A stretch of 12,595 bases of DNA from a bacterium. GTDB lineage: Bacteria > Desulfobacterota > Deferrisomatia > Deferrisomatales > BM512. Position numbers and translations under genes: made by a program. The stretch is from assembly GCA_009724975.1 (NCBI GenBank), contig SRXB01000032.1, positions 1 through 12,595 on the forward strand, read 5' to 3'. Within the stretch, counting starts at the first letter, position 1. Every line of letters begins with the position of its first letter. This document shows, piece after piece, positions 1 to 8,416 of this stretch. Under the pieces are notes generated by a model that was not told the DNA's origin, did not search any database, and saw nothing but the letters and a program-made list of their open reading frames with translations.

Positions 1-650
1 GCATTCCTCGCGCCACCGTGGTCGTGCGCGCCCACGGCGTCACTCCCACGGTGCTTGAAAAGCTGAAGGAAGAAGCGGGGGAGCTTATCGACGCCACCTG
101 CCCGAAGGTCGAGAAGATTCACGAAAAGATAGTCGAATATGTGCGCAAGGGATTTCGGGTTGTGATAGCCGGCGACGGCGACCACCCCGAGGTGGTGGGC
201 CTTTTGGGCTATGCCGGCGAGGGGGCGCTGATAGTCCATTCGCCTGAGGATATCGACGCGCTCCCCAACCTCGGCAAGGTGGTGCTTGTCGCCCAGACCA
301 CCCAGGACGAGGAGAATTACGAGCGCATCATAGAGAGATTTTTGTCCCGTTTCCCCGAAGGAGAGGCTCTTCGCACCATCTGCCTCTCAACCCACAAGAG
401 GCAGGAAGAGGTTCGCAGAATGGCCGCCGAAGTCGATGGTGTGGTCGTAATAGGGGGCAAGAACTCCGCCAACACCAGAAGGCTTTACGAGATAGCGATG
501 AGCGGCGGCAAAAAGGCCTGGTATGTGGAGACCGCCGACGACATTCCCGCAGGGGAGTTGAAGGGCCTTGAAACCGTGGGGGTAACAGCCGGGGCCTCTA
601 CGCCGACCTGGATAATCAGGCAGGTCGTGGAAAAGCTAAAACTCCTCTAG
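1..650 (+). CDS. ispH: 4-hydroxy-3-methylbut-2-enyl diphosphate reductase (IspH/LytB), 5' end missing
   Basis: Catalyses the last step of the cytoplasmic MEP pathway, reducing HMBPP to IPP and DMAPP at an Fe-S cluster. The reading frame is open from base 3 and ends with TAG at 648-650. About 215 residues are visible; by comparison with E. coli IspH (about 316 residues, from memory) some 60 N-terminal residues with the first cluster cysteine are outside the window. Seen here: RAHGV with the substrate-binding His, ATCP with the second cluster Cys (codon 99-101), HPEVVG with the conserved Glu, AQTTQ, the third cluster Cys in ICLSTHKRQ (codon 381-383), GGKNSANTRRL and VTAGASTP. These match the family in order. 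There is no C-terminal S1-domain fusion. The gene converges on the acyl-CoA ligase with no bases between the two stop codons. Identification is firm; only the start is unknown. Confidence 0.97.
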   Translation, partial: IPRATVVVRAHGVTPTVLEKLKEEAGELIDATCPKVEKIHEKIVEYVRKGFRVVIAGDGDHPEVVGLLGYAGEGALIVHSPEDIDALPNLGKVVLVAQTTQDEENYERIIERFLSRFPEGEALRTICLSTHKRQEEVRRMAAEVDGVVVIGGKNSANTRRLYEIAMSGGKKAWYVETADDIPAGELKGLETVGVTAGASTPTWIIRQVVEKLKLL

Positions 651-2201
651 TCAGTCCGCGATTTCCCGCGAGTATCTTTCCCTTAGCTTCGGTTTTTCGA
701 TTTTGCCGGTGGGGTTTCGCGGCACTTCGCCGAAATAAACCCTGTGCGGCCGCTTGTAGCCCGGCAAAGCCTTGCAGCTTTGCAAAATCTCCGCTTCCGT
801 AAGGCTCTCCCCCTCAAGAAGATCGATAACCGCCACCACCGCCTCCCCCAGCCTTCTATGAGGGGCTCCTATCGCCGCCGCGTCGCGCACTTTTGGCAGC
901 GAGCGCAAAAAATCCTCCACCTCCACGGGGAAAACATTCTCTCCGCCGACGATTATAAGATCTTTTTTCCTGTCAACCAGCCAGCAGAAACCATCCTCGT
1001 CGACGCGGGCCAAATCGCCAGTGTGAAGCCAGCCGTCTTCGGTCAGGGCGTTGGCGGTGGCCTCGGGATTTTTGTAATAACAGCGCATCACCCCCGGGCC
1101 GCGAACCAAAAGTTCGCCAACCTCGCCCCGCGCAACCTCGGCGAAACTCTCCGGATGGACAATCCTGATCTCGTAGCCGTGGCCCGGAACCCCTATCGCC
1201 CCCACCTTGTGGGTGTTCCCCACTCCCAGGTGCACCGCGCCCGGGCCGGTCGCCTCGCTGAGGCCGTAATTCGTGTCGTAAGAGTGTTTCGGGAAGACCT
1301 CAAGCCACCTTTTAACGAGGCTGGGCGGGACTGGCTGGGCGCCTATGTGCATCAGCCGCCACTGGCCGAGCGTAAAATCGGTAAGACGTATCTTTCCCGA
1401 TTCTGTCGAATCGAGTATGTCCTGCGCCCACGGCACCAGGAGCCAGACTATGGTGCACTTCTCGTCGCTCACCGCTTTTATTATCCACTCGGGCTTCGCC
1501 CCCTTCAAAATAACAGCCCTGGCCCCGACAAGAAAATTGCCGAACCAGTGCATCTTAGCTCCGGTGTGGTAAAGCGGCGGAATCAAAAGGAAATTATCGT
1601 CATGGGTTTGCCCGTGGTGGGCCTGCTCCACCAGGCAGGCGCTAAAAAGATTCGCGTGGGTGAGCAATATAGGTTTCGGGCGGCCCGTTGTCCCCGAGGT
1701 GAAATAAAGCCCCGCTTCGTCGGCGAGGGATATTCCGGCTTCAAAGGGGGTGTCGGGGAGGGATGCAATATATTCAGAGAGGCTCTCTGCGCCATTGCAC
1801 GCCCTTCCTATTGAGACGAAGGGAGTATCCGCGCCGCCTTCCCCCTTTTCGAAGTAGCCCTCGAACTCCTCGCCGAAGAAAAACCCCCTGGCCCCAGCCG
1901 TTTCGGCGCACCAGAGCGCCTCCTCGCGCGAAAAGCGGTGGTTAAGCGGGACAACCCACGCGCCGGAGCGCAGAATGCCGAAGTAGACGGGAAGCCACTC
2001 AAGGCAATTCTTGGCGAGGAGGATGACGCGGTCGCCCTTGGCGATGCCGGCGTTTTTAAGCCCGTTGGCGACCCGCCACGAAATGGAGTCGAATTCCCGC
2101 CAGCTCAACCGCCTTCTTTCACCGGTCGCCGGATCAAGCTCGGCCAAAGCCTCTTCCAATCCCCATTTCAATGAATTTTCAGAGAGAACTTCGGTAATCA
2201 T
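651..2201 (-). CDS. AMP-forming acyl-CoA ligase (class I adenylate-forming enzyme), substrate unknown
   Basis: A 516-residue cytosolic ligase that should activate a carboxylic acid with ATP to an acyl-adenylate and then load CoA. Motifs in order: the phosphate-binding loop TSGTTGRPK (168-176), the PPLYHTG segment (208-214), YGLSEATG (312-319), HTGDL (393-397), the hinge DRKKDLIIVGGENVFP (410-425), and the catalytic lysine in NPTGK (K500) near the C-terminus. Length and domain plan (large N-terminal domain, small C-terminal lid from about 412) are normal for fatty-acyl or aryl-CoA ligases. After the P-loop lysine the usual Gly is Pro (KPILLTH), a minor variation. The ATG at 2199-2201 is preceded by AGGAAGG ten to eleven bases upstream. 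It stands alone on its strand, divergent from ribF, so context gives no hint of the acid used. Family call is firm; fatty, aryl or dicarboxylic acid specificity cannot be told. Confidence 0.93.
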   Translation of the reverse strand: MITEVLSENSLKWGLEEALAELDPATGERRRLSWREFDSISWRVANGLKNAGIAKGDRVILLAKNCLEWLPVYFGILRSGAWVVPLNHRFSREEALWCAETAGARGFFFGEEFEGYFEKGEGGADTPFVSIGRACNGAESLSEYIASLPDTPFEAGISLADEAGLYFTSGTTGRPKPILLTHANLFSACLVEQAHHGQTHDDNFLLIPPLYHTGAKMHWFGNFLVGARAVILKGAKPEWIIKAVSDEKCTIVWLLVPWAQDILDSTESGKIRLTDFTLGQWRLMHIGAQPVPPSLVKRWLEVFPKHSYDTNYGLSEATGPGAVHLGVGNTHKVGAIGVPGHGYEIRIVHPESFAEVARGEVGELLVRGPGVMRCYYKNPEATANALTEDGWLHTGDLARVDEDGFCWLVDRKKDLIIVGGENVFPVEVEDFLRSLPKVRDAAAIGAPHRRLGEAVVAVIDLLEGESLTEAEILQSCKALPGYKRPHRVYFGEVPRNPTGKIEKPKLRERYSREIAD

Positions 2202-2212
2202 CCCTTAAAGAC

Positions 2213-2219
2213 CCTTCCT
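2213..2219 (-). promoter_or_regulatory. Ribosome binding site of the acyl-CoA ligase
   Basis: On the minus strand AGGAAGG lies about 11 bases before the ATG at 2201-2199. It supports this ATG as the start. A TATATA-like stretch on the same strand at 2267-2273 could be a -10 element, but no matching -35 is visible, so the ligase promoter is not assigned. Confidence 0.5.
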
Positions 2220-2283
2220 GGCGAAAAAGAACCACGAATTAGAAAACCCCAATTCAAGGGCGAGGCATATATAGCAAATCGCA

Positions 2284-2315
2284 AACCGCGCCGCCAGCTC
2301 CAATAACCGCGCCGC
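2284..2315. repeat. Direct repeat of AACCGCGCCGC, 21-base period
   Basis: The 11-mer AACCGCGCCGC occurs at 2284-2294 and again at 2305-2315, so the copies start 21 bases apart, two turns of the helix. The pair lies in the divergent ligase-ribF region, about 26 bases upstream of the candidate ribF -35 box and about 85 bases upstream of the ligase start. The repeat is directly visible; a role as a binding site for a regulator is inference. Confidence 0.45.
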
Positions 2316-2340
2316 AGGCCGCCAAAACAGGGTCAAATCC

Positions 2341-2367
2341 TTGACAAGTTCTTGATTTGCCTATAAC
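2341..2367 (+). promoter_or_regulatory. Candidate sigma-70 promoter for ribF and the genes downstream
   Basis: A perfect -35 hexamer TTGACA (2341-2346) is followed after 15 bases by TATAAC (2362-2367), one mismatch from TATAAT. The spacer is short of the usual 16-18 bases, which lowers confidence. Transcription would start near 2374, leaving a leader of roughly 50 bases before the preferred ribF start. It is the only clear promoter-like element found ahead of the eight plus-strand genes. No FMN riboswitch signature was found in the leader. Confidence 0.45.
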
Positions 2368-2371
2368 TTGT
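2344..2371. repeat. Inverted repeat overlapping the ribF promoter
   Basis: ACAAGTT (2344-2350) and AACTTGT (2365-2371) are exact reverse complements whose centres are 21 bases apart. The left arm covers the end of the -35 box and the right arm covers the end of the -10 box. Shorter palindromes overlap it: CTTGACAAG (2340-2348), CAAGTTCTTG with a TT centre (2345-2354), and CAAATC/GATTTG (2334-2339 and 2354-2359). The placement is what an operator for a repressor would look like, but no regulator can be named. Confidence 0.4.
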
Positions 2372-2427
2372 GGAAAAATAACACATGATGTCGGCTGATG
2401 CCGGAACCATTTTTATCAAAGAAGACG

Positions 2428-3369
2428 ATGCAGATTTTAAACGACGCGGATTTCACGCCGGGTCGATTTAGCAATACGGCGGTCGCAATTGGGAATTTTG
2501 ACGGAGTTCACCTCGGGCATCGTCACCTTTTGGGCGTATTGACCGAAAGGGCGCGGGAAATCGGCGGGGCAAGCGTAGTCGTAACCTTCGATCCTCACCC
2601 CCTTAGGGTGCTTAACCCCGCCAGATGCCCGCCCATGCTCTGCGATTTTCGCCAAAAGGCCGAAATAATCGAGGAGATGGGGATAGATGCGCTGGTAAGG
2701 GTACGCTTCGACCGCGAATTCGCCCAGATGCCGCCCCTTGGCTTCGCAAGGGAGATAGTCGGGCGCTCCCTTGGGGCGCGGGAGGTCTTCGTCGGCCCCG
2801 ACTTCGCCTTCGGCAAAGGGCGCGCGGGCGACATAGCGCTTTTGAGCGCAGTCGGGGCAAAAGAGGGTTTTTCGGTCAGGACCGTGGGTTCCTTTGAGGT
2901 CGACGGCGAGAGGGTCAGCTCCACCGCCGTTAGAAACGCCGTCTTCGCCTCGGATTTTGGGCGGGCGAGAAGGCTTCTTGGCCGCCCTTACGAGCTTTCC
3001 GGCAGGGTAGTCCACGGAAAATCACGCGGCAGGGGCCTTGGCTTTCCCACCGCAAACCTTCTGCCTCGGCAGGAGTGCCTGCCGGTGGACGGCGTCTTCG
3101 CCGCCTGGCTCTTTCAGGGCGGAAAAAGGATGAAGGCCGCAGTGAATGTCGGCTCAAACCCGACCTTCGGAGCGGGAGAGAAGAGCGTCGAGGCCTTTTT
3201 GCTCGATTTCACGGGCGACCTTTACGGCGAGGAGCTTTCCCTGCGCTTCGTCCGCCAGCTTCGCGGCGAGGTCGCCTTCGGTTCGGTCGAGGCGCTGGTC
3301 GCACAAATTGAAAAGGACGTGGCCGAGGTGAGGGAAATACTCTCCAGGGACGAGGGGCATTTTGGCTAA
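2428..3369 (+). CDS. ribF: Bifunctional riboflavin kinase / FMN adenylyltransferase (RibF)
   Basis: Makes FMN from riboflavin and then FAD from FMN, both with ATP, in the cytoplasm. From the ATG at 2428 the protein has 313 residues, a normal RibF length. The N-terminal adenylyltransferase half shows the nucleotidyltransferase signature GNFDGVHLGH (22-31), VVTFDPHP (51-58), FVGPDFAFGKGRAGD (121-135) and VSSTAVR (163-169). The C-terminal kinase half shows SGRVVHGKSRGRGLGFPTAN (191-210), NVGSNPTF (240-247) and LLDFTGDLYG (258-267). An in-frame ATG at 2398 would add ten residues, but no Shine-Dalgarno precedes it and family members begin at about the second methionine (MQIL...), so 2428 is preferred; its own SD (AAGAAG) is weak. 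It overlaps aroE by 8 bases, which suggests coupling. No key motif is missing. Confidence 0.95.
   Translation: MQILNDADFTPGRFSNTAVAIGNFDGVHLGHRHLLGVLTERAREIGGASVVVTFDPHPLRVLNPARCPPMLCDFRQKAEIIEEMGIDALVRVRFDREFAQMPPLGFAREIVGRSLGAREVFVGPDFAFGKGRAGDIALLSAVGAKEGFSVRTVGSFEVDGERVSSTAVRNAVFASDFGRARRLLGRPYELSGRVVHGKSRGRGLGFPTANLLPRQECLPVDGVFAAWLFQGGKRMKAAVNVGSNPTFGAGEKSVEAFLLDFTGDLYGEELSLRFVRQLRGEVAFGSVEALVAQIEKDVAEVREILSRDEGHFG
3352..3357 (+). promoter_or_regulatory. Ribosome binding site that fixes the TTG start of aroE
   Basis: GAGGGG lies inside the last codons of ribF, four bases before TTG at 3362. The first in-frame ATG of aroE falls after the shikimate-binding motif, so it cannot be the start; this SD supports the TTG. 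Confidence 0.6.
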
Positions 3370-4228
3370 CTCTTCGGAGATAGGCGCGTTCACCGCCCTC
3401 TACGGGGTAATCGGCTACCCGGTCCGCCACAGCCTTTCGCCCCTTATGCAGACGGCGGCCCTTCGCGCAAGGGGACTAGACGCGGTTTATCTGGCCTTCG
3501 AGGTCGCCCCAGAGAAGCTGGGCGAGGCTGTGAGGGGGGCTTACGCGCTCGGCGTGACGGGACTTAGCGTGACCGTGCCGCACAAAGTCTCAGTTATGGG
3601 GTTTATTGACGAAATAGACGAGGGAGCCAGGGCGATAGGCGCGGTAAACACCTTGGTGCGCGGCCCAAGAGGGTGGAGGGGACACAACACCGACGCCGCC
3701 GGTTTCACGGGCTCCGCCAGGCGGGAATTGGGTTTTTCCGCCGCCGCTTCTTCGGCCCTTGTCCTCGGCGCCGGAGGCGCGGCGCGAGCGGTGATTTGTG
3801 GGTTGGCCAAAGAAGGCGTAAAATGTATTTACATAGCCGCGAGAAGAGGAGAGGCCGCCGAAGGGCTGGCCGGTGAACTCAACGCGGCACTTGGAGGCCT
3901 TACTGTCAAGCCGGTTGCGATGCAAAGCGCCCCCGGACTTCTCAAGGCCGGCGACATGGTGGTCAGCGCGACCCCGCTGGGCCTTTCTAAAGAGGCGAAA
4001 TGGCCCTTTGAGATGAAATCCTTCGCCGAGGGTGTTCTTTTTTACGACACCGCATACGGCAAAGGGGAGACGCCGCTTGAAAAAGAGGCGAAAGCCCTTG
4101 GATTTAAAGCCGTTTCCGGCAGGGGGATGCTGGCTGGGCAGGGCGCGGAGGCTTTTGCCCTCTGGACGGGGCTGGAGGCTCCGCTGGAGCTCATGGAAGA
4201 AGTTTTGAAAAATCAAGTTGGCCGGTGA
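3362..4228 (+). CDS. aroE: Shikimate dehydrogenase (NADP+)
   Basis: Reduces 3-dehydroshikimate to shikimate with NADPH, the fourth step towards chorismate and aromatic amino acids. The 288-residue length is usual. Seen in order: the shikimate-binding GYPVRHSLSP (18-27), TVPHK with the catalytic Lys75, GAVNTLVR (93-100), GHNTDAAGF with the catalytic Asp111, the NADP-binding loop LGAGGAARA (135-143), SATPLGL (202-208), DTAYGKGETPL (229-239) and the C-terminal MLAGQGAEAFALWTG (256-270). The start is TTG, chosen because the essential N-terminal motif requires a start upstream of the first ATG and a good SD precedes the TTG. It overlaps the ribF stop by 8 bases and is followed 30 bases later by pilB. 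Both ends of the active site are intact. The quinate-using paralog YdiB is less likely, since this looks like the housekeeping copy. Confidence 0.96.
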   Translation: MANSSEIGAFTALYGVIGYPVRHSLSPLMQTAALRARGLDAVYLAFEVAPEKLGEAVRGAYALGVTGLSVTVPHKVSVMGFIDEIDEGARAIGAVNTLVRGPRGWRGHNTDAAGFTGSARRELGFSAAASSALVLGAGGAARAVICGLAKEGVKCIYIAARRGEAAEGLAGELNAALGGLTVKPVAMQSAPGLLKAGDMVVSATPLGLSKEAKWPFEMKSFAEGVLFYDTAYGKGETPLEKEAKALGFKAVSGRGMLAGQGAEAFALWTGLEAPLELMEEVLKNQVGR

Positions 4229-4258
4229 AGGTGGGCCAAAAGGCTTTAGAGGAAGAAT

Positions 4259-5953
<1,695 letters not shown>

Positions 5954-5982
5954 ACGCCAAAGTCCCCAAAAGGAGAAACGCC

Positions 5983-7107
5983 GTGGCCAGCCTGCATCAG
6001 TTACTGAAGACAATGGTTGACAAGGGAGCGTCCGACCTGCACATAACCGCCGGAACCCCGCCGCAGATTCGCATAGACGGCATGCTGGTTCCGATCGAGG
6101 GGCTTGAGCCCCTTACCCCGCCCGAAACGAAAATGCTCTGCTACTCGGTCCTCACCGACGCGCAAAAGCACCGCTTCGAGGAGGAGAACGAGCTTGACCT
6201 CTCCTTCGGCGTCAAAAACCTCTCCCGCTTTCGCGCAAACGTATTCATCCAGCGCGGCGCGGTCGCGGGGGCCTTTAGAACAATTCCCTTTAAGATACTG
6301 ACCTTCGAGGAGCTTGGCCTGCCGCCGGTGGTGGAAGAGATATCCAAAAGGCCGCGCGGACTCGTCCTCGTAACCGGCCCCACGGGCTCCGGCAAATCGA
6401 CCACCCTGGCATCTATTATCGACAAGATAAACTCCACCCGCCACGAGCACATTCTCACGGTGGAAGACCCGATAGAATACCTGCACCCCCACAAAAAATG
6501 CGTAATAAACCAGCGCGAGGTGAGGGCCGACACCGAATCCTTCCACACAGCCCTTCGCTACATACTGCGACAGGACCCGGACGTCGTCCTCGTCGGCGAA
6601 ATGCGCGACCTTGAAACCATCGAGGCGGCGCTAACCGTCTCCGAAACGGGCCACCTGTGCCTCGCCACCCTCCACACCAACGGCGCGGTCCAGACGATAA
6701 ACCGCATAGTCGACGTCTTTCCCGCCCACCAGCAGGCGCAGGTGCGGGCTCAGCTCTCCTTCGTCCTTGAGGGAATAATCAGCCAGATGCTTTTGCCAAA
6801 GGCCAGCGGCAAGGGGCGAGTGATGTGCTGCGAGATAATGGTCCCCACCTCGGCGGTGAGAAACCTCATCCGCGAGGACAAAATACACCAGATTTACTCG
6901 CACATGCAGATGGGGCAGGACAAGTTCCAGATGCAGACAATGAACCAGCACCTCTTCCACCTAATCAACAAAAAGGATATAACGGTCGAACTGGGCATGG
7001 TCAGAAGCCCCGACCAGGAAGAGTTGCGGCAGATGATAAACCGCGGAAGCGTGGATATAGTCCAGCAACGTAAATCGGCCTCGGCAACGCCCGGAAGGCC
7101 AATGTAG
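5983..7107 (+). CDS. pilT: Type IV pilus retraction ATPase PilT
   Basis: Hexameric ATPase that drives pilus depolymerisation, hence twitching, DNA uptake or surface attachment. Length is 374 residues, somewhat longer than the usual 345 or so; the extra residues are a C-terminal tail after about 340. Motifs: GASDLHITAGTPP (15-27), Walker A GPTGSGKS (132-139), Asp box TVEDPIE (159-165), Walker B VVLVGEMRD (201-209), His box TGHLCLATLHTNG (222-234), and AVRNLIRE (291-298), the PilT-specific element needed for retraction. It lacks the MshEN domain and the tetracysteine of PilB, as expected. The start is GTG, supported by AGGAG (5971-5975) seven bases upstream; the first ATG would remove conserved N-terminal residues. 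It follows pilB by 29 bases. It has 16 ATA among 28 isoleucine codons. PilU is the alternative, but the exact AxRNLIRE motif and position favour PilT. Confidence 0.95.
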   Translation: MASLHQLLKTMVDKGASDLHITAGTPPQIRIDGMLVPIEGLEPLTPPETKMLCYSVLTDAQKHRFEEENELDLSFGVKNLSRFRANVFIQRGAVAGAFRTIPFKILTFEELGLPPVVEEISKRPRGLVLVTGPTGSGKSTTLASIIDKINSTRHEHILTVEDPIEYLHPHKKCVINQREVRADTESFHTALRYILRQDPDVVLVGEMRDLETIEAALTVSETGHLCLATLHTNGAVQTINRIVDVFPAHQQAQVRAQLSFVLEGIISQMLLPKASGKGRVMCCEIMVPTSAVRNLIREDKIHQIYSHMQMGQDKFQMQTMNQHLFHLINKKDITVELGMVRSPDQEELRQMINRGSVDIVQQRKSASATPGRPM

Positions 7108-7127
7108 CTAAACCCTCGTTAATCTTT

Positions 7128-7156
7128 GGGCCGCGCACCCTGGTTTTTGGCGGCCC
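7128..7156 (+). other. Stem-loop in the pilT-pilC gap
   Basis: GGGCCGC (7128-7134) and GCGGCCC (7150-7156) are exact reverse complements enclosing a 15-base loop. The 91-base gap is the largest between genes in the plus-strand series. No run of T follows the stem, so it is not a typical terminator; it could influence mRNA processing or stability between pilBT and pilC. The structure is seen, the role is inferred. Confidence 0.4.
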
Positions 7157-7198
7157 TACTGGCGCGATGGCGCAAAAAGCATGACGGGAGGAAGATAA

Positions 7199-8410
7199 AT
7201 GGCGAAATTCAACTGGCAGGGGCGAGCGAAAGATGGCGCGTCGCAATCCGGCCTCATCGAGTCCCAGAGCGAGGCCACGGCCAAGTCAACCCTCGCCGCC
7301 CAGGGCATAAAGGTCACGTCCTTAAAGCCGGTAAGGGAGTTCAGCCTCGCACTCCCGTTTATGAAGCCCAAGGTCAAGACAAAAGACATCGTCGTCTTCA
7401 CAAGGCAGTTCGCGACGATGATCGACGCGGGCCTTCCGCTCGTCCAGTGTCTTGAAATCCTCTCGGACCAACAGCCCAATCCCGCCTTCAAAAAGGTCCT
7501 CAACGACGTCAAGGGAGACGTCGAGGCTGGCTCGACCTTCGCCGAGGCCCTTGGGAAGCACCCCTCCGTCTTCGACCGCCTCTTCGTGAACCTGGTCGCG
7601 GCGGGCGAGGTCGGCGGCATACTAGACACAATCCTGAACCGTCTCGCCACTTACATCGAAAAAAACATGAACCTCAAAAAGAAGGTCAGGGGAGCGATGG
7701 TTTACCCCGCCTCGGTCGTGGTCGTGGCGGTCCTGGTCATAGCGGTCATCCTCATCTACGTCATACCGGTCTTCCAGAACATGTTCGCCGGCGCTGGCAA
7801 AGAACTGCCCGCCCCAACACAGTTCGTCATCAACCTGAGCGAGTTCGTCAAAAAATACATACTGCTGATTGTCTTCGCCATCGGCATCTTCATCTTCATC
7901 CTTAAGCGCATATACTCCACCACAAAGGGGCGCGAGGTTTTCGACGCTTTCTTCCTCAAATTGCCAGTGGTGGGAACACTCATAAGAAAGGTCGCCGTCG
8001 CCAAGTTCACCCGCACCCTCGGCACGCTCATCTCCTCCGGCGTGCCCATTCTGGAGGGCCTGGACGTCGTAGCAAGGACCGCAGGCAACGTCATCGTGGA
8101 AAAAGCCATCCTAAAGACGCGCACCTCCATCTCCGAAGGCCGCTCCATAGCCGAGCCCCTCTCCGAAACGGGGGTCTTCCCCTCGATGGTAGTGCAGATG
8201 ATCTCGGTCGGCGAGGCAACCGGCGCGCTAGACCAGATGCTTACCAAGATAGCCGACTTCTACGACACCGAAGTCGACGACGCCGTCGGCGCGCTGACGG
8301 CGTCTATAGAACCGGTGCTCATGATATTCCTCGGCGGCTCCATAGGCGGACTTGTCATAGCCATGTACCTGCCCGTCTTCACAATGGCAGGAGCCATGAC
8401 CGGCGGCTAA
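7199..8410 (+). CDS. pilC: Type IV pilus inner-membrane platform protein PilC
   Basis: Polytopic inner-membrane protein (GspF family) on which PilB and PilT act to add or remove pilins. Length 403 residues, normal. Two T2SSF repeats are visible: the first about 67-190 with FTRQFATMIDAGLPLVQCL and NLVAAGEVGG (131-140), the second about 267-392 with FTRTLGTLISSGVPILEGL and ISVGEATGALDQML. Hydrophobic segments fit the family: about 170-195, 220-237 and 371-397. The N-terminus (KFNWQGRAKDG) is the usual start of PilC. GGAGG (7187-7191) lies seven bases before the ATG, the strongest ribosome binding site in the window. It sits 91 bases after pilT and 6 bases before pilS. A type II secretion GspF is the formal alternative, made unlikely by pilT and pilSR on either side. 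Confidence 0.96.
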   Translation: MAKFNWQGRAKDGASQSGLIESQSEATAKSTLAAQGIKVTSLKPVREFSLALPFMKPKVKTKDIVVFTRQFATMIDAGLPLVQCLEILSDQQPNPAFKKVLNDVKGDVEAGSTFAEALGKHPSVFDRLFVNLVAAGEVGGILDTILNRLATYIEKNMNLKKKVRGAMVYPASVVVVAVLVIAVILIYVIPVFQNMFAGAGKELPAPTQFVINLSEFVKKYILLIVFAIGIFIFILKRIYSTTKGREVFDAFFLKLPVVGTLIRKVAVAKFTRTLGTLISSGVPILEGLDVVARTAGNVIVEKAILKTRTSISEGRSIAEPLSETGVFPSMVVQMISVGEATGALDQMLTKIADFYDTEVDDAVGALTASIEPVLMIFLGGSIGGLVIAMYLPVFTMAGAMTGG

Positions 8411-8416
8411 AAACAA

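Noticed and set aside
744..1814. A 356-codon open frame on the plus strand
   Set aside because: It is antisense to the acyl-CoA ligase, which has all its catalytic motifs. The predicted product is Arg/His/Pro rich with no domain, hence a shadow.
2202..2427. FMN riboswitch ahead of ribF
   Set aside because: The leader after the candidate promoter is about 50 bases, too short for the six-stem element, and none of its conserved blocks is recognisable.
7128..7156. Rho-independent terminator after pilT
   Set aside because: The stem is real but its loop is 15 bases and no T-run follows; T residues are in the loop. pilC continues in the same direction.
7160..7174. A sigma-54-like element (TGGCGCG with a GC near -12) ahead of pilC
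   Set aside because: The GC doublet is one base too close to the GG and the TT before it is absent. The spacing between GG and GC is strict for sigma-54, so it is not supported.
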